Assembly (NCBI GenBank): GCA_002407775.1
Contig: DHOP01000073.1
Span: 49,261-98,807 of the forward strand
Source of the DNA: Prevotella sp. UBA5387
GTDB lineage: Bacteria > Bacteroidota > Bacteroidia > Bacteroidales > Bacteroidaceae
Direction of reading: 5' to 3'
DNA: 49,547 nucleotides
Part shown: positions 1 through 7,402 of the stretch, one piece after another
Layout of the letters: each line of letters starts with the position of its first letter
How positions within the stretch are numbered: the first letter of the stretch is position 1
The notes under the pieces: generated by a model
What the model was told of the DNA's origin: nothing
The model's input: only the letters and a program-made list of their open reading frames with translations
Databases searched by the model: none
Program-made: the position numbers and the translations under genes

Positions 1-648
1 ACCAAGATAGCGCCTTACATATTCATTGTAGTCTATGTTTCCGAGGAAACAGATGCCTTGAGAGTCCTTTCGGTGTGCTGTAACGAGATGTTCACGTTCG
101 GCGATCTCACGCACTTCGTTTTTCACATAGTGACCGATGGGAAAGATGGTTTTCTGTAGTTGCCAGTCCTCTATCTGTGCAAGAAAGTCGGTCTGATCTT
201 TCACCGGATCGGGACTGGTTACGAGCCACTTCTTGCCATCTATCCACTCAGTCTGTGCATAGTGCCCAGTGGCTATGAGATCGTAGTTGTATCCTGCTTC
301 CTTGTTGAATGCACCGAACTTGATGAGTCTATTGCACATTACGTCGGGATTGGGTGTGTATCCAGACCGAACTTTGTCCATCGTGTAACGAGTAACTTCG
401 TTCCAGTATTCCTTGTGACAGTCAACCACCTGCAGTGTCAGACCAAATCGCGCTGCAACTGATGTTGCCATCTCAATATCTTCCTCGGCGTTGCAGTCCC
501 AATTCTCGTTCTCCTCAGGACCAATGTGTATATAGAAACAATCGGGGTGCAGGTCAAGGCTTACCAACTCATAAACCACGACCGAACTGTCTACGCCTCC
601 CGATAGGAGTACGGCTATTCGCTTATCTTTCAGTTCTTCTGCATTCAT
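1..648 (-). CDS. mnmA: tRNA-specific 2-thiouridylase MnmA, N-terminal part (cut by window edge)
   Basis: MnmA puts sulfur on carbon 2 of the wobble uridine of Lys, Glu and Gln tRNAs in the cytoplasm, using ATP and a persulfide relay. I translated the minus strand from the ATG at 648 and it stays open for 216 codons to the window edge; the remaining C-terminal part (roughly 150 residues in the family) lies outside. Visible motifs are the PP-loop SGGVDSS at residues 16-22, the catalytic Cys105 in NPDVMCN, the TGHY motif near residue 127, and the second catalytic Cys200 in GICFLGN. Bacteroidota often carry more than one mnmA paralogue, so which copy this is cannot be said. A promoter sits almost on top of the start codon (see 654-684). 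Confidence 0.92.
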   Translation of the reverse strand, partial: MNAEELKDKRIAVLLSGGVDSSVVVYELVSLDLHPDCFYIHIGPEENENWDCNAEEDIEMATSVAARFGLTLQVVDCHKEYWNEVTRYTMDKVRSGYTPNPDVMCNRLIKFGAFNKEAGYNYDLIATGHYAQTEWIDGKKWLVTSPDPVKDQTDFLAQIEDWQLQKTIFPIGHYVKNEVREIAEREHLVTAHRKDSQGICFLGNIDYNEYVRRYLG

Positions 649-1003
649 AATTGCAAATTTACTTCTTTTCCTATGGTTTGGCAAGGAATAAAGTGTGAAA
701 AAATCTGCATAAATCCATATTACTAAGTGTGTCAAGTCAGAATTGAAGTTTATTTGATTGACAAAAAGATTCACCAATCTCGGTTAATTATGGTGGTATT
801 AACCCATGGAAAGGAGACTTTCCTTAACTTGAACTTTTCGTTTTTATTAACGGATGATAGACGTCAAATGCTCGTTCTCTTTTTTGGCTCTTCCCATTGG
901 ATTGTTTCGACTAAATCAATTGACTTTTATATGGACAGGAAAGATTTAAGATGGTATAATATTGCCGTTAATATTAATTATCATTAAATATCTGATGGAA
1001 TCC
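649..1003. other. intergenic stretch, no gene seen
   Basis: This AT-rich spacer separates the divergent mnmA and SPFH genes. Beyond the mnmA promoter I see only a small hairpin (GGTTAAT at 782-788 with ATTAACC at 798-804). An 86-codon open frame at 727-987 has no recognisable domain and no preceding promoter, and I do not call it. Confidence 0.5.
654..684 (-). promoter_or_regulatory. promoter of mnmA
   Basis: On the minus strand, TTG at 684-682, a 20-base spacer and TAAATTTG at 661-654 match the Bacteroidota housekeeping promoter (TTTG/TTG, 19-21 bases, TAnnTTTG). Only five bases separate the -7 box from the ATG at 648, so the mRNA should start at or within a few bases of the start codon. 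Confidence 0.6.
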
Positions 1004-1034
1004 TTGTAACATAATGATTTATACCTTACATTTG
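1004..1034 (+). promoter_or_regulatory. promoter of the SPFH gene
   Basis: TTG at 1004-1006, a 20-base spacer and TACATTTG at 1027-1034 fit the Bacteroidota promoter. Transcription would start near 1039-1040, which leaves a 50-base leader if translation begins at 1090 and makes the upstream ATG at 1045 unlikely. Confidence 0.6.
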
Positions 1035-1089
1035 TGATATTAAAATGATATTATATAGCTATCAACAAAACATTCAAAACAAATGCTTT

Positions 1090-2058
1090 ATGGAAATCAA
1101 TGAAAATCTGTCTACAAACGGCGACAACAGGCAAGAACAAGTGTTCTCAGGTTATCTGATGAACGGTTTTCTCGCCCTTGCTCTAATCTGCGTGCTCTTT
1201 CTAATTTTCGGACTCTGGATGTTCGTATCTATCACTATGGAGCAAGGCTTTGGCATTGCCGCCAGCTTGGTGCTATTCATCTGCGTACTTTTTTGTACTA
1301 AAGGCTTCATACAGCAAGAGCCCAACGAGGCTCGCGTGATGATGTTCTTCGGTAAATATAAGGGTACTTTCAGGAAAGTAGGATTCTATTGGGTCAACCC
1401 CTTTGTTAATCCTAAGAAACTTTCATTGCGTGCTCGCAATTTAAATGCCGACCCTATCAAAGTGAATGATAAGCAGGGAAACCCTGTTATGATTGGTCTT
1501 GTGCTGGTATGGAAGTTACGTGATACTTACAAAGCAATGTTTGAAATTGACTCTCAAACCATGGCTAGGACAAGCGTGGGAACCGATATAAAGAGTATTA
1601 TGCTTGCTTTTGAAAACTTTGTGCAGATTCAAAGCGAGGCAGCATTGCGACAAGTTGCTGGTCAATATTCGTATGACAACAACGAAAGTAAAGACGAATT
1701 GACGTTGCGTGGCGGCGGAGATGAGATTAATAAGCAGTTGGAGATGAAGCTTGATGAGCGGTTGGATATGGCCGGCATCGAGATAGTTGAAGCCCGCATC
1801 AACTATTTGGCCTATGCCCCGGAGATAGCCGCCGTGATGTTACGTCGTCAACAGGCCGATGCCATTATAGCTGCCCGGGAGAAAATTGTTGAAGGAGCAG
1901 TGGGCATGGTAAAGATTGCCCTTGATAAGCTTGCATTGGAAGGAGTAGTAGAACTCGATGATGAAAAGAAAGCAGCTATGGTGAGCAACCTCATGGTTGT
2001 GCTCTGCGGAGATGAGACAACACAACCCGTGGTTAACACAGGAACGCTTAACGCATAA
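1090..2058 (+). CDS. SPFH (band 7/stomatin-like) membrane protein
   Basis: SPFH proteins assemble into large rings or scaffolds on the inner membrane and organise membrane microdomains; the client of this one is unknown. From the ATG at 1090 it has 322 residues. Two adjacent hydrophobic segments lie in the first 75 residues, followed by the band-7 start around EPNEARVMMFFGKYKGTF and a region with a KVNDKQGNPVMIG turn typical of SPFH domains. The C-terminal part (AAVMLRRQQADAIIAAREKIV) is the predicted coiled coil. An in-frame ATG at 1045 would add 15 residues but lies about five bases from the predicted transcription start, so I prefer 1090. The ribbon-helix-helix gene follows closely downstream and is probably co-transcribed; this pairing recurs in Bacteroidales. 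Confidence 0.85.
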   Translation: MEINENLSTNGDNRQEQVFSGYLMNGFLALALICVLFLIFGLWMFVSITMEQGFGIAASLVLFICVLFCTKGFIQQEPNEARVMMFFGKYKGTFRKVGFYWVNPFVNPKKLSLRARNLNADPIKVNDKQGNPVMIGLVLVWKLRDTYKAMFEIDSQTMARTSVGTDIKSIMLAFENFVQIQSEAALRQVAGQYSYDNNESKDELTLRGGGDEINKQLEMKLDERLDMAGIEIVEARINYLAYAPEIAAVMLRRQQADAIIAAREKIVEGAVGMVKIALDKLALEGVVELDDEKKAAMVSNLMVVLCGDETTQPVVNTGTLNA

Positions 2059-2105
2059 ATCTAGTTGGGGAAGTGGCGCTCACTTCCTCCAATTTAATGT
2101 TTGTA

Positions 2106-2336
2106 ATGACTAAGAAAGACACCACAAAATCGTTCGTTCTTCGCCTTAATGCGGATGTTATGACCGCTGTGGAGAAGTGGGCTGCCGATGAGTTTCGGTC
2201 CACCAATGGTCAATTGCAATGGATAATTACAGAATCACTTCGTAAGAACCGTCGTCTGCCAAAACATAATTCTTCAGCCACGAAACGAACAGATGCCGAA
2301 GAAGAAATCCCCAACGAAGCTAAGGATGAGGATTAA
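2106..2336 (+). CDS. Arc-family ribbon-helix-helix DNA-binding protein
   Basis: A 76-residue protein from the ATG at 2106 (alternatives: ATG 2097, GTG 2073). The segment TTKSFVLRLNADVMTAVEKW followed by a second helix and WIITESLRKN is the Arc/MetJ ribbon-helix-helix pattern: one beta strand carrying the base-contacting residues, then two helices. Such proteins bind palindromic or tandem operators as dimers. The C-terminal tail is charged and probably disordered. The gene lies 47 bases after the SPFH stop and is probably in the same transcript, so it may regulate that unit. It is too short to be an enzyme; its actual targets are not visible. Thirty bases downstream begins a four-unit palindromic array (2367-2450). 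Confidence 0.8.
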   Translation: MTKKDTTKSFVLRLNADVMTAVEKWAADEFRSTNGQLQWIITESLRKNRRLPKHNSSATKRTDAEEEIPNEAKDED

Positions 2337-2366
2337 CTCTGGCGAGAAGTCGTTGGAAAGGGCTAG

Positions 2367-2450
2367 TGATTCAAATTGAATTACAGACTGAATCAAATTG
2401 ATTCACGGAGTAATTCAATTTGATTCATGGAGTGAAACAATTTGATTCAC
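2367..2450. repeat. palindromic 4 x 22 bp intergenic array, copy A
   Basis: Four units with an exact 22-base period occupy 2367-2388, 2389-2410, 2411-2432 and 2433-2450 (the last lacks its linker). The core is close to TGATTCAATTTGATTCA; the second unit, TGAATCAAATTGATTCA, is a perfect 17-base palindrome around one central base. Linkers between cores are five bases such as CGGAG and TGGAG. The same 84-base architecture occurs at 15215-15298 and 37637-37720. Confidence 0.9.
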
Positions 2451-2549
2451 AACCCCAATAAATATGTTTCGCAGAATCATTAATAGTGCGAATCATATTC
2501 TTAGCTGTTGGAAACAGAGCAAAATTCGCTATTTAGCAGAATGGAAATC

Positions 2550-4121
2550 ATGAAGAACCTCAACCGGCAGCCATTATTGCGCCTCACGCTGATGCTTATC
2601 CTTGGGATTGTAATCGGCGACACATGGGGTGATGGAATTCCAGTTTGGGTATGGTTGTGTTTCTCAGCTATAGCTATCACTATTGCAATAACTTTGGGAA
2701 GACGTAGTTCTTTGTTGCAGGGCGCGGGCATCATGGTTGCAACGATAACCATTGGCATTACCGTAATTACACTTGAGAATCAGAAAACCACTCCTGTGGA
2801 GTCGCTAGAAGAATTGAGTTATGAGGCTGTTCTGATGAGCGAGCCGATAGTGAGGGGTAAGACTATAAGGTGCGATCTCACCATTACTAAAATTAATGGA
2901 CAAGCGTTGGACCATCCAATAAAAGTCAAGGCGGGAATTATGCGCGACACCATTACTAATCGCTGGCAACGATTACATTTGGGCGACGGTATAAAAGCGC
3001 AGTCGATGCTTGATGCTCCAAAAGCATTCTATGCTAAGAGTAATTTTGATTATGTGCGTTGGCTACGCACGCATGGGTTTCGTTCCCAAACGTTTATCTA
3101 TTATAGTGACTGGCAAAAAGCAGCCGTCAGTCTTTCAAGCTTGTCACTTTTTGAAAGAACAAAACTTCATGCGTTACGATTAAGACAAAAGTTGCTTTCG
3201 CATTATCGTATGCTTGGCTTGGACGAACAACAGTATGCGGTGATTGCCGCCATGACACTTGGTGAGAAGAGTCAGCTCAGCCGCCAATTGAAAGATGACT
3301 ATTCAGTCACGGGAGCTTCTCATGTGCTTGCCCTCTCTGGTCTACATCTTAGTATCATCTACGCCGTTCTCACTCTTCTTCTGGGTCGAAGTCGACGTTG
3401 GAGATGGCTCTCGCAAGGTGCTATACTTCTTGGGATTTGGATGTTCGTTGTACTTGTCGGACTCCCGACTAGTGCCATCCGGTCCGCTACGATGCTTTCT
3501 GTTTATTCCGTTTGCTTATTGCTCAACCGTCAGAAGGCATCGATTAATACCCTCTCGTTTGCGGCTGCGGTAATGCTATTGGCAAATCCTCTCAACCTAT
3601 GGGACATTGGCTTCCAAATGTCATTTATGGCTGTGCTTGCCATTCTGTTATTTTATCATACTCTCTATCATTTGATCACTCTACGAAATGTAGTGGCAGG
3701 TTGGTTATGGGGGATGACAGTGGTGTCTTTAGCAGCACAGATAGGTACCGCTCCTTTAGTGATGTATTACTTCGAACGATTTTCTAGCTACTTCCTTATT
3801 ACCAATTTTATTGTCATACCATCGGCCACGATCATTCTCTATGGGGCAGTGGCGATGATGCTTGCTATGCCTTTTCTTGCCTTACAACAGCTTATCGCAA
3901 AAGGGCTCGTTGCTGTTGCGACAATACTCAATGATACTCTTGCTACATTTGCTCGGTTACCTTGGGCGAGTATAGAAGGCATAAGGATCTCCACAATGCA
4001 ACTATACCTCATCTATATTCTGGTTGTTTCGTTGACCGTATTGAGTGCCTACCTGTTAAAAATAACAAGTCACACAAGATTTAAGACTAAATCAAAGTAT
4101 ACGAACGGAGTGGATGTATGA
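2550..4121 (+). CDS. comEC: ComEC/Rec2-type DNA-uptake channel, short form
   Basis: ComEC forms the inner-membrane pore through which single-stranded DNA enters the cell. From the ATG at 2550 the protein has 523 residues (an in-frame ATG at 2508 adds 14). It has an N-terminal hydrophobic region, a soluble DUF4131-like section, and then a multi-helix competence domain starting near GASHVLALSGLHLSI, the family signature. The C-terminal metallo-beta-lactamase domain of the full-length proteins is missing; the frame ends cleanly with TGA shortly after the last membrane helix. Short forms without that domain are common in Bacteroidota. No other competence genes are in the window, so uptake cannot be concluded from this gene alone. 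No promoter was recognised; repeat array A lies just upstream. Confidence 0.88.
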   Translation: MKNLNRQPLLRLTLMLILGIVIGDTWGDGIPVWVWLCFSAIAITIAITLGRRSSLLQGAGIMVATITIGITVITLENQKTTPVESLEELSYEAVLMSEPIVRGKTIRCDLTITKINGQALDHPIKVKAGIMRDTITNRWQRLHLGDGIKAQSMLDAPKAFYAKSNFDYVRWLRTHGFRSQTFIYYSDWQKAAVSLSSLSLFERTKLHALRLRQKLLSHYRMLGLDEQQYAVIAAMTLGEKSQLSRQLKDDYSVTGASHVLALSGLHLSIIYAVLTLLLGRSRRWRWLSQGAILLGIWMFVVLVGLPTSAIRSATMLSVYSVCLLLNRQKASINTLSFAAAVMLLANPLNLWDIGFQMSFMAVLAILLFYHTLYHLITLRNVVAGWLWGMTVVSLAAQIGTAPLVMYYFERFSSYFLITNFIVIPSATIILYGAVAMMLAMPFLALQQLIAKGLVAVATILNDTLATFARLPWASIEGIRISTMQLYLIYILVVSLTVLSAYLLKITSHTRFKTKSKYTNGVDV

Positions 4122-4132
4122 TCAAAAAAGAA

Positions 4133-4166
4133 CCACTTAATATTCAAATCAAGTTGAATAAAGTGG
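4133..4166 (-). terminator. terminator-like hairpin between comEC and mscS
   Basis: CCACTT (4133-4138) pairs with AAGTGG (4161-4166) and TATTCAA (4141-4147) with TTGAATA (4154-4160), with a two-base bulge. On the minus strand it is followed by TTCTTTTTTG, so it fits termination of the leftward mscS gene better than of comEC. Confidence 0.6.
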
Positions 4167-4243
4167 CTCTTACTATATTTAGCTTACGATCCTTACTAGT
4201 GAAGGATGGTCATTCTCATCTAATCTTACTTGTCAGCAGTGTT

Positions 4244-5359
4244 TTACTGTTCAGGGAATTGTTGGTAAATCTTTAACCCATATTGCTCTGCAAGGGCATA
4301 GGCATATTCCATTGTACGAGCTAGATAGTGCTCAAAGTTGATGGATTCCTTGTCGTTAATAAAGAAAGTAAACTCCAATGGTAGGCCACTTTGAGTAGCT
4401 TCTTTTTGTCTTACCAAAAAGGACATGTCAGTATTGACCCAAGGACATTTTGCCAGGTATTGTTCCATGGCGTGGCGGTATTGGGTCATGTTGGTTTCTT
4501 TATGATCGTCTCCTACGAAATGTATACTGCGGAAGTCAAAGAATACTTGTCGATTGACGCGTCGTCCAGCTGCTGCCTGCATACCTTTCCAGTTTTGGAA
4601 AGAGCCACTTACTAGTGCCATGGGAGAAACGGTTACAATGGTATTGTCGAAGTTTTGTATTTTCACAGTGGTTAGATTCATCTCGATGACTGTGCCATCA
4701 GCTATCGTGCCTGGCACAGTAATCCAGTCTCCTACATGCATCATGTCCGCCGAAGTAAGGCGAATACCAGCCACCAAGCCTTCGATGGTATCTTTGAAAA
4801 CCAACATGAGTACTGCAGATGTTGCACCAAGCCCAGCCAAGAGTGTGAGAGGACTGCGTCCGATAGCAATGCCAATAACAATGATGATCCCAATAAAGAT
4901 GACCACTATACGAAGCATACCACAGAAAGAGATAATGTATTGCTGCACACTGGTGCGCTCCCCATTATCTAATAAATTTAGGCTGTTAATGAAAACGATG
5001 AACAGATGAATTGTAGCGATAGTGATATATATGGCTGTCAGCCTGGTGACAACCTCTTTGGCGAAGGGGTATTGGTAAAATACGAGCGGCAAAAGTTTCC
5101 ATACGACAATCGCTGGTATAATGTTGCAGGCTGCAATAAGAACAGGTTTACCAAAGAACACCTTGCTCCAATTCGAAGATGTGCGGCTAGAAATCTTGTC
5201 TACAATAGGAGTAATGATACGACGGAAAAGCACGTCTGTTATTCCTGCCAACAAGGCTACGACTAGGATAAGTACAATATGGCGAACAAGATGAATGTTA
5301 TTTCCTGTGATTCCAATTTGCTGAATGAGGTCTTCAACGAATATTCTAATGGTTTCCAT
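4244..5359 (-). CDS. MscS-family mechanosensitive channel (YbdG/miniconductance-like)
   Basis: Mechanosensitive channels open under membrane tension and release solutes during osmotic downshock. The 371-residue protein has about four hydrophobic segments before the pore-lining segment near SPLTLLAGLGATSAVLMLVF, followed by the MscS beta domain (MHVGDWITVPGTIADGTV, then VSPMALVSG). The C-terminal cytoplasmic portion is short. The large N-terminal membrane section and the pore sequence resemble the YbdG type more than E. coli MscS. It is followed by a terminator-like hairpin and lies 33 bases downstream of the PBP4-like gene on the same strand, so the three genes 7143 to 4244 may be one transcript. 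Confidence 0.88.
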   Translation of the reverse strand: METIRIFVEDLIQQIGITGNNIHLVRHIVLILVVALLAGITDVLFRRIITPIVDKISSRTSSNWSKVFFGKPVLIAACNIIPAIVVWKLLPLVFYQYPFAKEVVTRLTAIYITIATIHLFIVFINSLNLLDNGERTSVQQYIISFCGMLRIVVIFIGIIIVIGIAIGRSPLTLLAGLGATSAVLMLVFKDTIEGLVAGIRLTSADMMHVGDWITVPGTIADGTVIEMNLTTVKIQNFDNTIVTVSPMALVSGSFQNWKGMQAAAGRRVNRQVFFDFRSIHFVGDDHKETNMTQYRHAMEQYLAKCPWVNTDMSFLVRQKEATQSGLPLEFTFFINDKESINFEHYLARTMEYAYALAEQYGLKIYQQFPEQ

Positions 5360-5392
5360 AAGGCAATTTTTTATCTTTAAAAATGGAGGTGT

Positions 5393-6709
5393 TTACGGTT
5401 TACAGAGTATTGAACATACCATGTCTTGGAACCTTCGACCATTATTGCTATGCATAATGCCCTGATTGATGATGCTAAAACATAAGTGGTGTCCGTTGGC
5501 AGCTGTAAGATAGCCGCATAAGGAACTGATGCCAGCTACCGTGCCTGTTTTTGCTTTAACGTTATTTCTTGTAAATTCTGAACGCATTCTTTTCTTCAAG
5601 GTGCCGTCCACTCCAGCTATCGGTAGTGCGGGTAGAAGATGGTTTATAATATGTCCATTCTCATAAGCATATTTCAAAAAGCGTACTTCGAGCTCTGGAG
5701 AGACATAATTATAGAGTGATAGGCCGGAGCCATCTGCAAACATATAGCGCGAGGCATCAAGTCCTAACTTGTTTGTAAGCTGCTTCATAATTGTGCGTGC
5801 GTTACGAGCATTGGCTGGCCTACTGCCTGAAGCGGCAGCTATTTGATAAAACATCGACTCTGCGTAAAGGTTGTCGCTCTCTTTGAGCATACGCATAAGG
5901 ATCTGATCGATGGTGTGGAATCGCATGACAATGCAGTTGGCATCGTTGGGCTTGCTCTTCTCGCCGATTGTTCCTGTAAGGTAGATTCCAGCTTTTCTCA
6001 GTTCGGAATAGAAGCGTGTGACGAACTCATCCTTTCGCGATATGAGAAGAGGAGAGAGCTGTGGATTGTCGTCATCCCAACACCACCCCTCGCCGTAGAG
6101 GTCGCTGTCTTTCATCGACTTGTCTGCATAGAGACTTCCACGGATGGTATCAATCCCCATTTTATGCAAGCCTTCGAGGAACGCTCGCATATCGTCACTG
6201 TTGAATCGGGGATCAAATCCACCAACACAATAAATGTCACCACTAAGTACACAGCTGTCAACCTTACCCGTATAGCATAGCTCAGTCTTAAATTGATAAC
6301 TCCCTCCAAGGCGGTCAAGAGCTGTGATTGCGGTGATAACCTTCATCGTGGAAGCAGGACGCATGAGCTGACGCTGGTTTCTTTGGTAGATGGCTGAATC
6401 GGCATCGAGATCCCAAACCATGATACCCACCTGAGATGTTTGGAACATGTCGTGCTTCAATAGGTCATCAATGTCACGCTGAACATTTTGGGGCCAGAGC
6501 AGTGTGTCATTGTGTGTGATGAGCGAATCAACCCAAACCGAATCTGTATCCGTAGAATCGTTGGCATCAAACAGATCGTCTTCGACCACCTGTGCGCGCC
6601 CATGCATCACAGTAATGATGCAACATAAGATTACGAGAAGTAACCTATGATTTGCTCCAAAGAAAGTCTGACTGCTCAAGAAGCATTTACCTTGGAATTT
6701 ACTTGTCAT
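5393..6709 (-). CDS. dacB: D-alanyl-D-alanine carboxypeptidase/endopeptidase, PBP4 (DacB) family
   Basis: Class C low-molecular-weight penicillin-binding proteins trim or cleave peptidoglycan peptides in the periplasm. The 438-residue product has a hydrophobic N-terminal segment ending in HGRAQ, which looks like a signal peptide. The three active-site motifs are present: S120-T-M-K123 (in RPASTMKV), S-D-N (in KESDNLYAES) and K-T-G (in KAKTGTVAG). The spacing between the first two motifs contains the extra domain typical of PBP4. Its start overlaps the stop of the upstream PH-domain gene by four bases (ATGA), which indicates translational coupling. Whether it acts mainly as carboxypeptidase or endopeptidase cannot be read from sequence. 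Confidence 0.9.
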   Translation of the reverse strand: MTSKFQGKCFLSSQTFFGANHRLLLVILCCIITVMHGRAQVVEDDLFDANDSTDTDSVWVDSLITHNDTLLWPQNVQRDIDDLLKHDMFQTSQVGIMVWDLDADSAIYQRNQRQLMRPASTMKVITAITALDRLGGSYQFKTELCYTGKVDSCVLSGDIYCVGGFDPRFNSDDMRAFLEGLHKMGIDTIRGSLYADKSMKDSDLYGEGWCWDDDNPQLSPLLISRKDEFVTRFYSELRKAGIYLTGTIGEKSKPNDANCIVMRFHTIDQILMRMLKESDNLYAESMFYQIAAASGSRPANARNARTIMKQLTNKLGLDASRYMFADGSGLSLYNYVSPELEVRFLKYAYENGHIINHLLPALPIAGVDGTLKKRMRSEFTRNNVKAKTGTVAGISSLCGYLTAANGHHLCFSIINQGIMHSNNGRRFQDMVCSILCKP

Positions 6710-7143
6710 GCCTCGCCTCCCTTGTCAGTTTGTTTGGCAGCAGCAACTCGATTCCGTAATACATTAAGAAACGATGTCTCCTCATAGGGTTGCACGGCTT
6801 CCATGCGTTCGCTTCCATAGCCAATTAGCAAGTAATGCACCATCCCGAAAATGGTATTCATCGGTTTACAAGAGTGAATTTCTGCCAAGGGAATGGAGTG
6901 TCTTTTGGCAAATCGACCACGATTGATGATTAATGTGTCATCAGTAAAAACATATTCGGAATGGAGCACTCTCTCCATGAGAAGCACGTTGAGAACTATA
7001 AGCAGTAGTCCGGGAATGATGGCTTTGATCCAAAACAGATATATGGCAAGTCCGGCAAATAGAATAACACCGGCCTTGGAGCCTATCGTAAACTTATGAT
7101 GAAACGTTCTGGTCATATCTGGGGAACTGACGCGATGCGTCAA
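6706..7143 (-). CDS. small PH-domain (YdbS/YdbT-like) membrane protein
   Basis: A 145-residue protein of unknown role. Two hydrophobic segments in the first half (VILFAGLAIYLFW and IPGLLLIVLNVLL) are followed by a soluble part with EYVFTDDTLIINRGRF and IPLAEIHSCKPM, the pattern of bacterial pleckstrin-homology-like domains attached to two membrane helices. The start at 7143 is preceded by a -7 promoter box; an internal ATG at 7116 is the alternative. It shares a four-base overlap with the PBP4-like gene, so the two proteins are made together and may both work at the cell envelope. Confidence 0.72.
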   Translation of the reverse strand: MTHRVSSPDMTRTFHHKFTIGSKAGVILFAGLAIYLFWIKAIIPGLLLIVLNVLLMERVLHSEYVFTDDTLIINRGRFAKRHSIPLAEIHSCKPMNTIFGMVHYLLIGYGSERMEAVQPYEETSFLNVLRNRVAAAKQTDKGGEA

Positions 7144-7164
7144 GGATTACCTTATGTTAATTTG

Positions 7165-7172
7165 CAAAAGTA
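7165..7172 (-). promoter_or_regulatory. promoter -7 box of the PH-domain/PBP4 transcript
   Basis: TACTTTTG on the minus strand, 22 bases before the start at 7143. I see no good -33 TTTG at the expected distance. Confidence 0.45.
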
Positions 7173-7315
7173 CAAAGAATCCCTGGATTGGGCACACTGC
7201 GTTTACATATTATTTCCAATTTTTAGACCAAATAACATTCATTGTACTATTAACGGTAATCTTCATTGTTTTCGTTACTTACAATCTATACTTCATATTT
7301 TTCCCTTCATGCAGA

Positions 7316-7355
7316 GTTTTGAAATTGAATTACTTGGTGTTCAATTTGTATTACA
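7316..7355. repeat. decayed two-unit copy of the 22-bp palindromic array
   Basis: The segment 7316-7337 matches the array unit at about 17 of 22 positions (core GAAATTGAATTAC), and the next stretch (TGTTCAATTTGTATTAC) matches a second unit with one deletion. It lies about 50 bases downstream of the sprA stop codon. Confidence 0.5.
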
Positions 7356-7402
7356 TTGCTAAAGAAAGTCTATATGGAACACTAACGAAATAAAACGGGA
7401 GA

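Noticed and set aside
1..160. mnmA as a truncated pseudogene
   Set aside because: The frame is still open at the window edge with catalytic residues intact, so the truncation is only due to the window boundary.
727..987. 86-codon open frame between mnmA and the SPFH gene
   Set aside because: No recognisable domain, no promoter, and the sequence looks like ordinary AT-rich spacer.
2367..2450. The 22-bp arrays as a CRISPR array
   Set aside because: There are no spacers of normal length (linkers are five bases), units are themselves palindromes, arrays have a fixed four units, and no cas genes are present.
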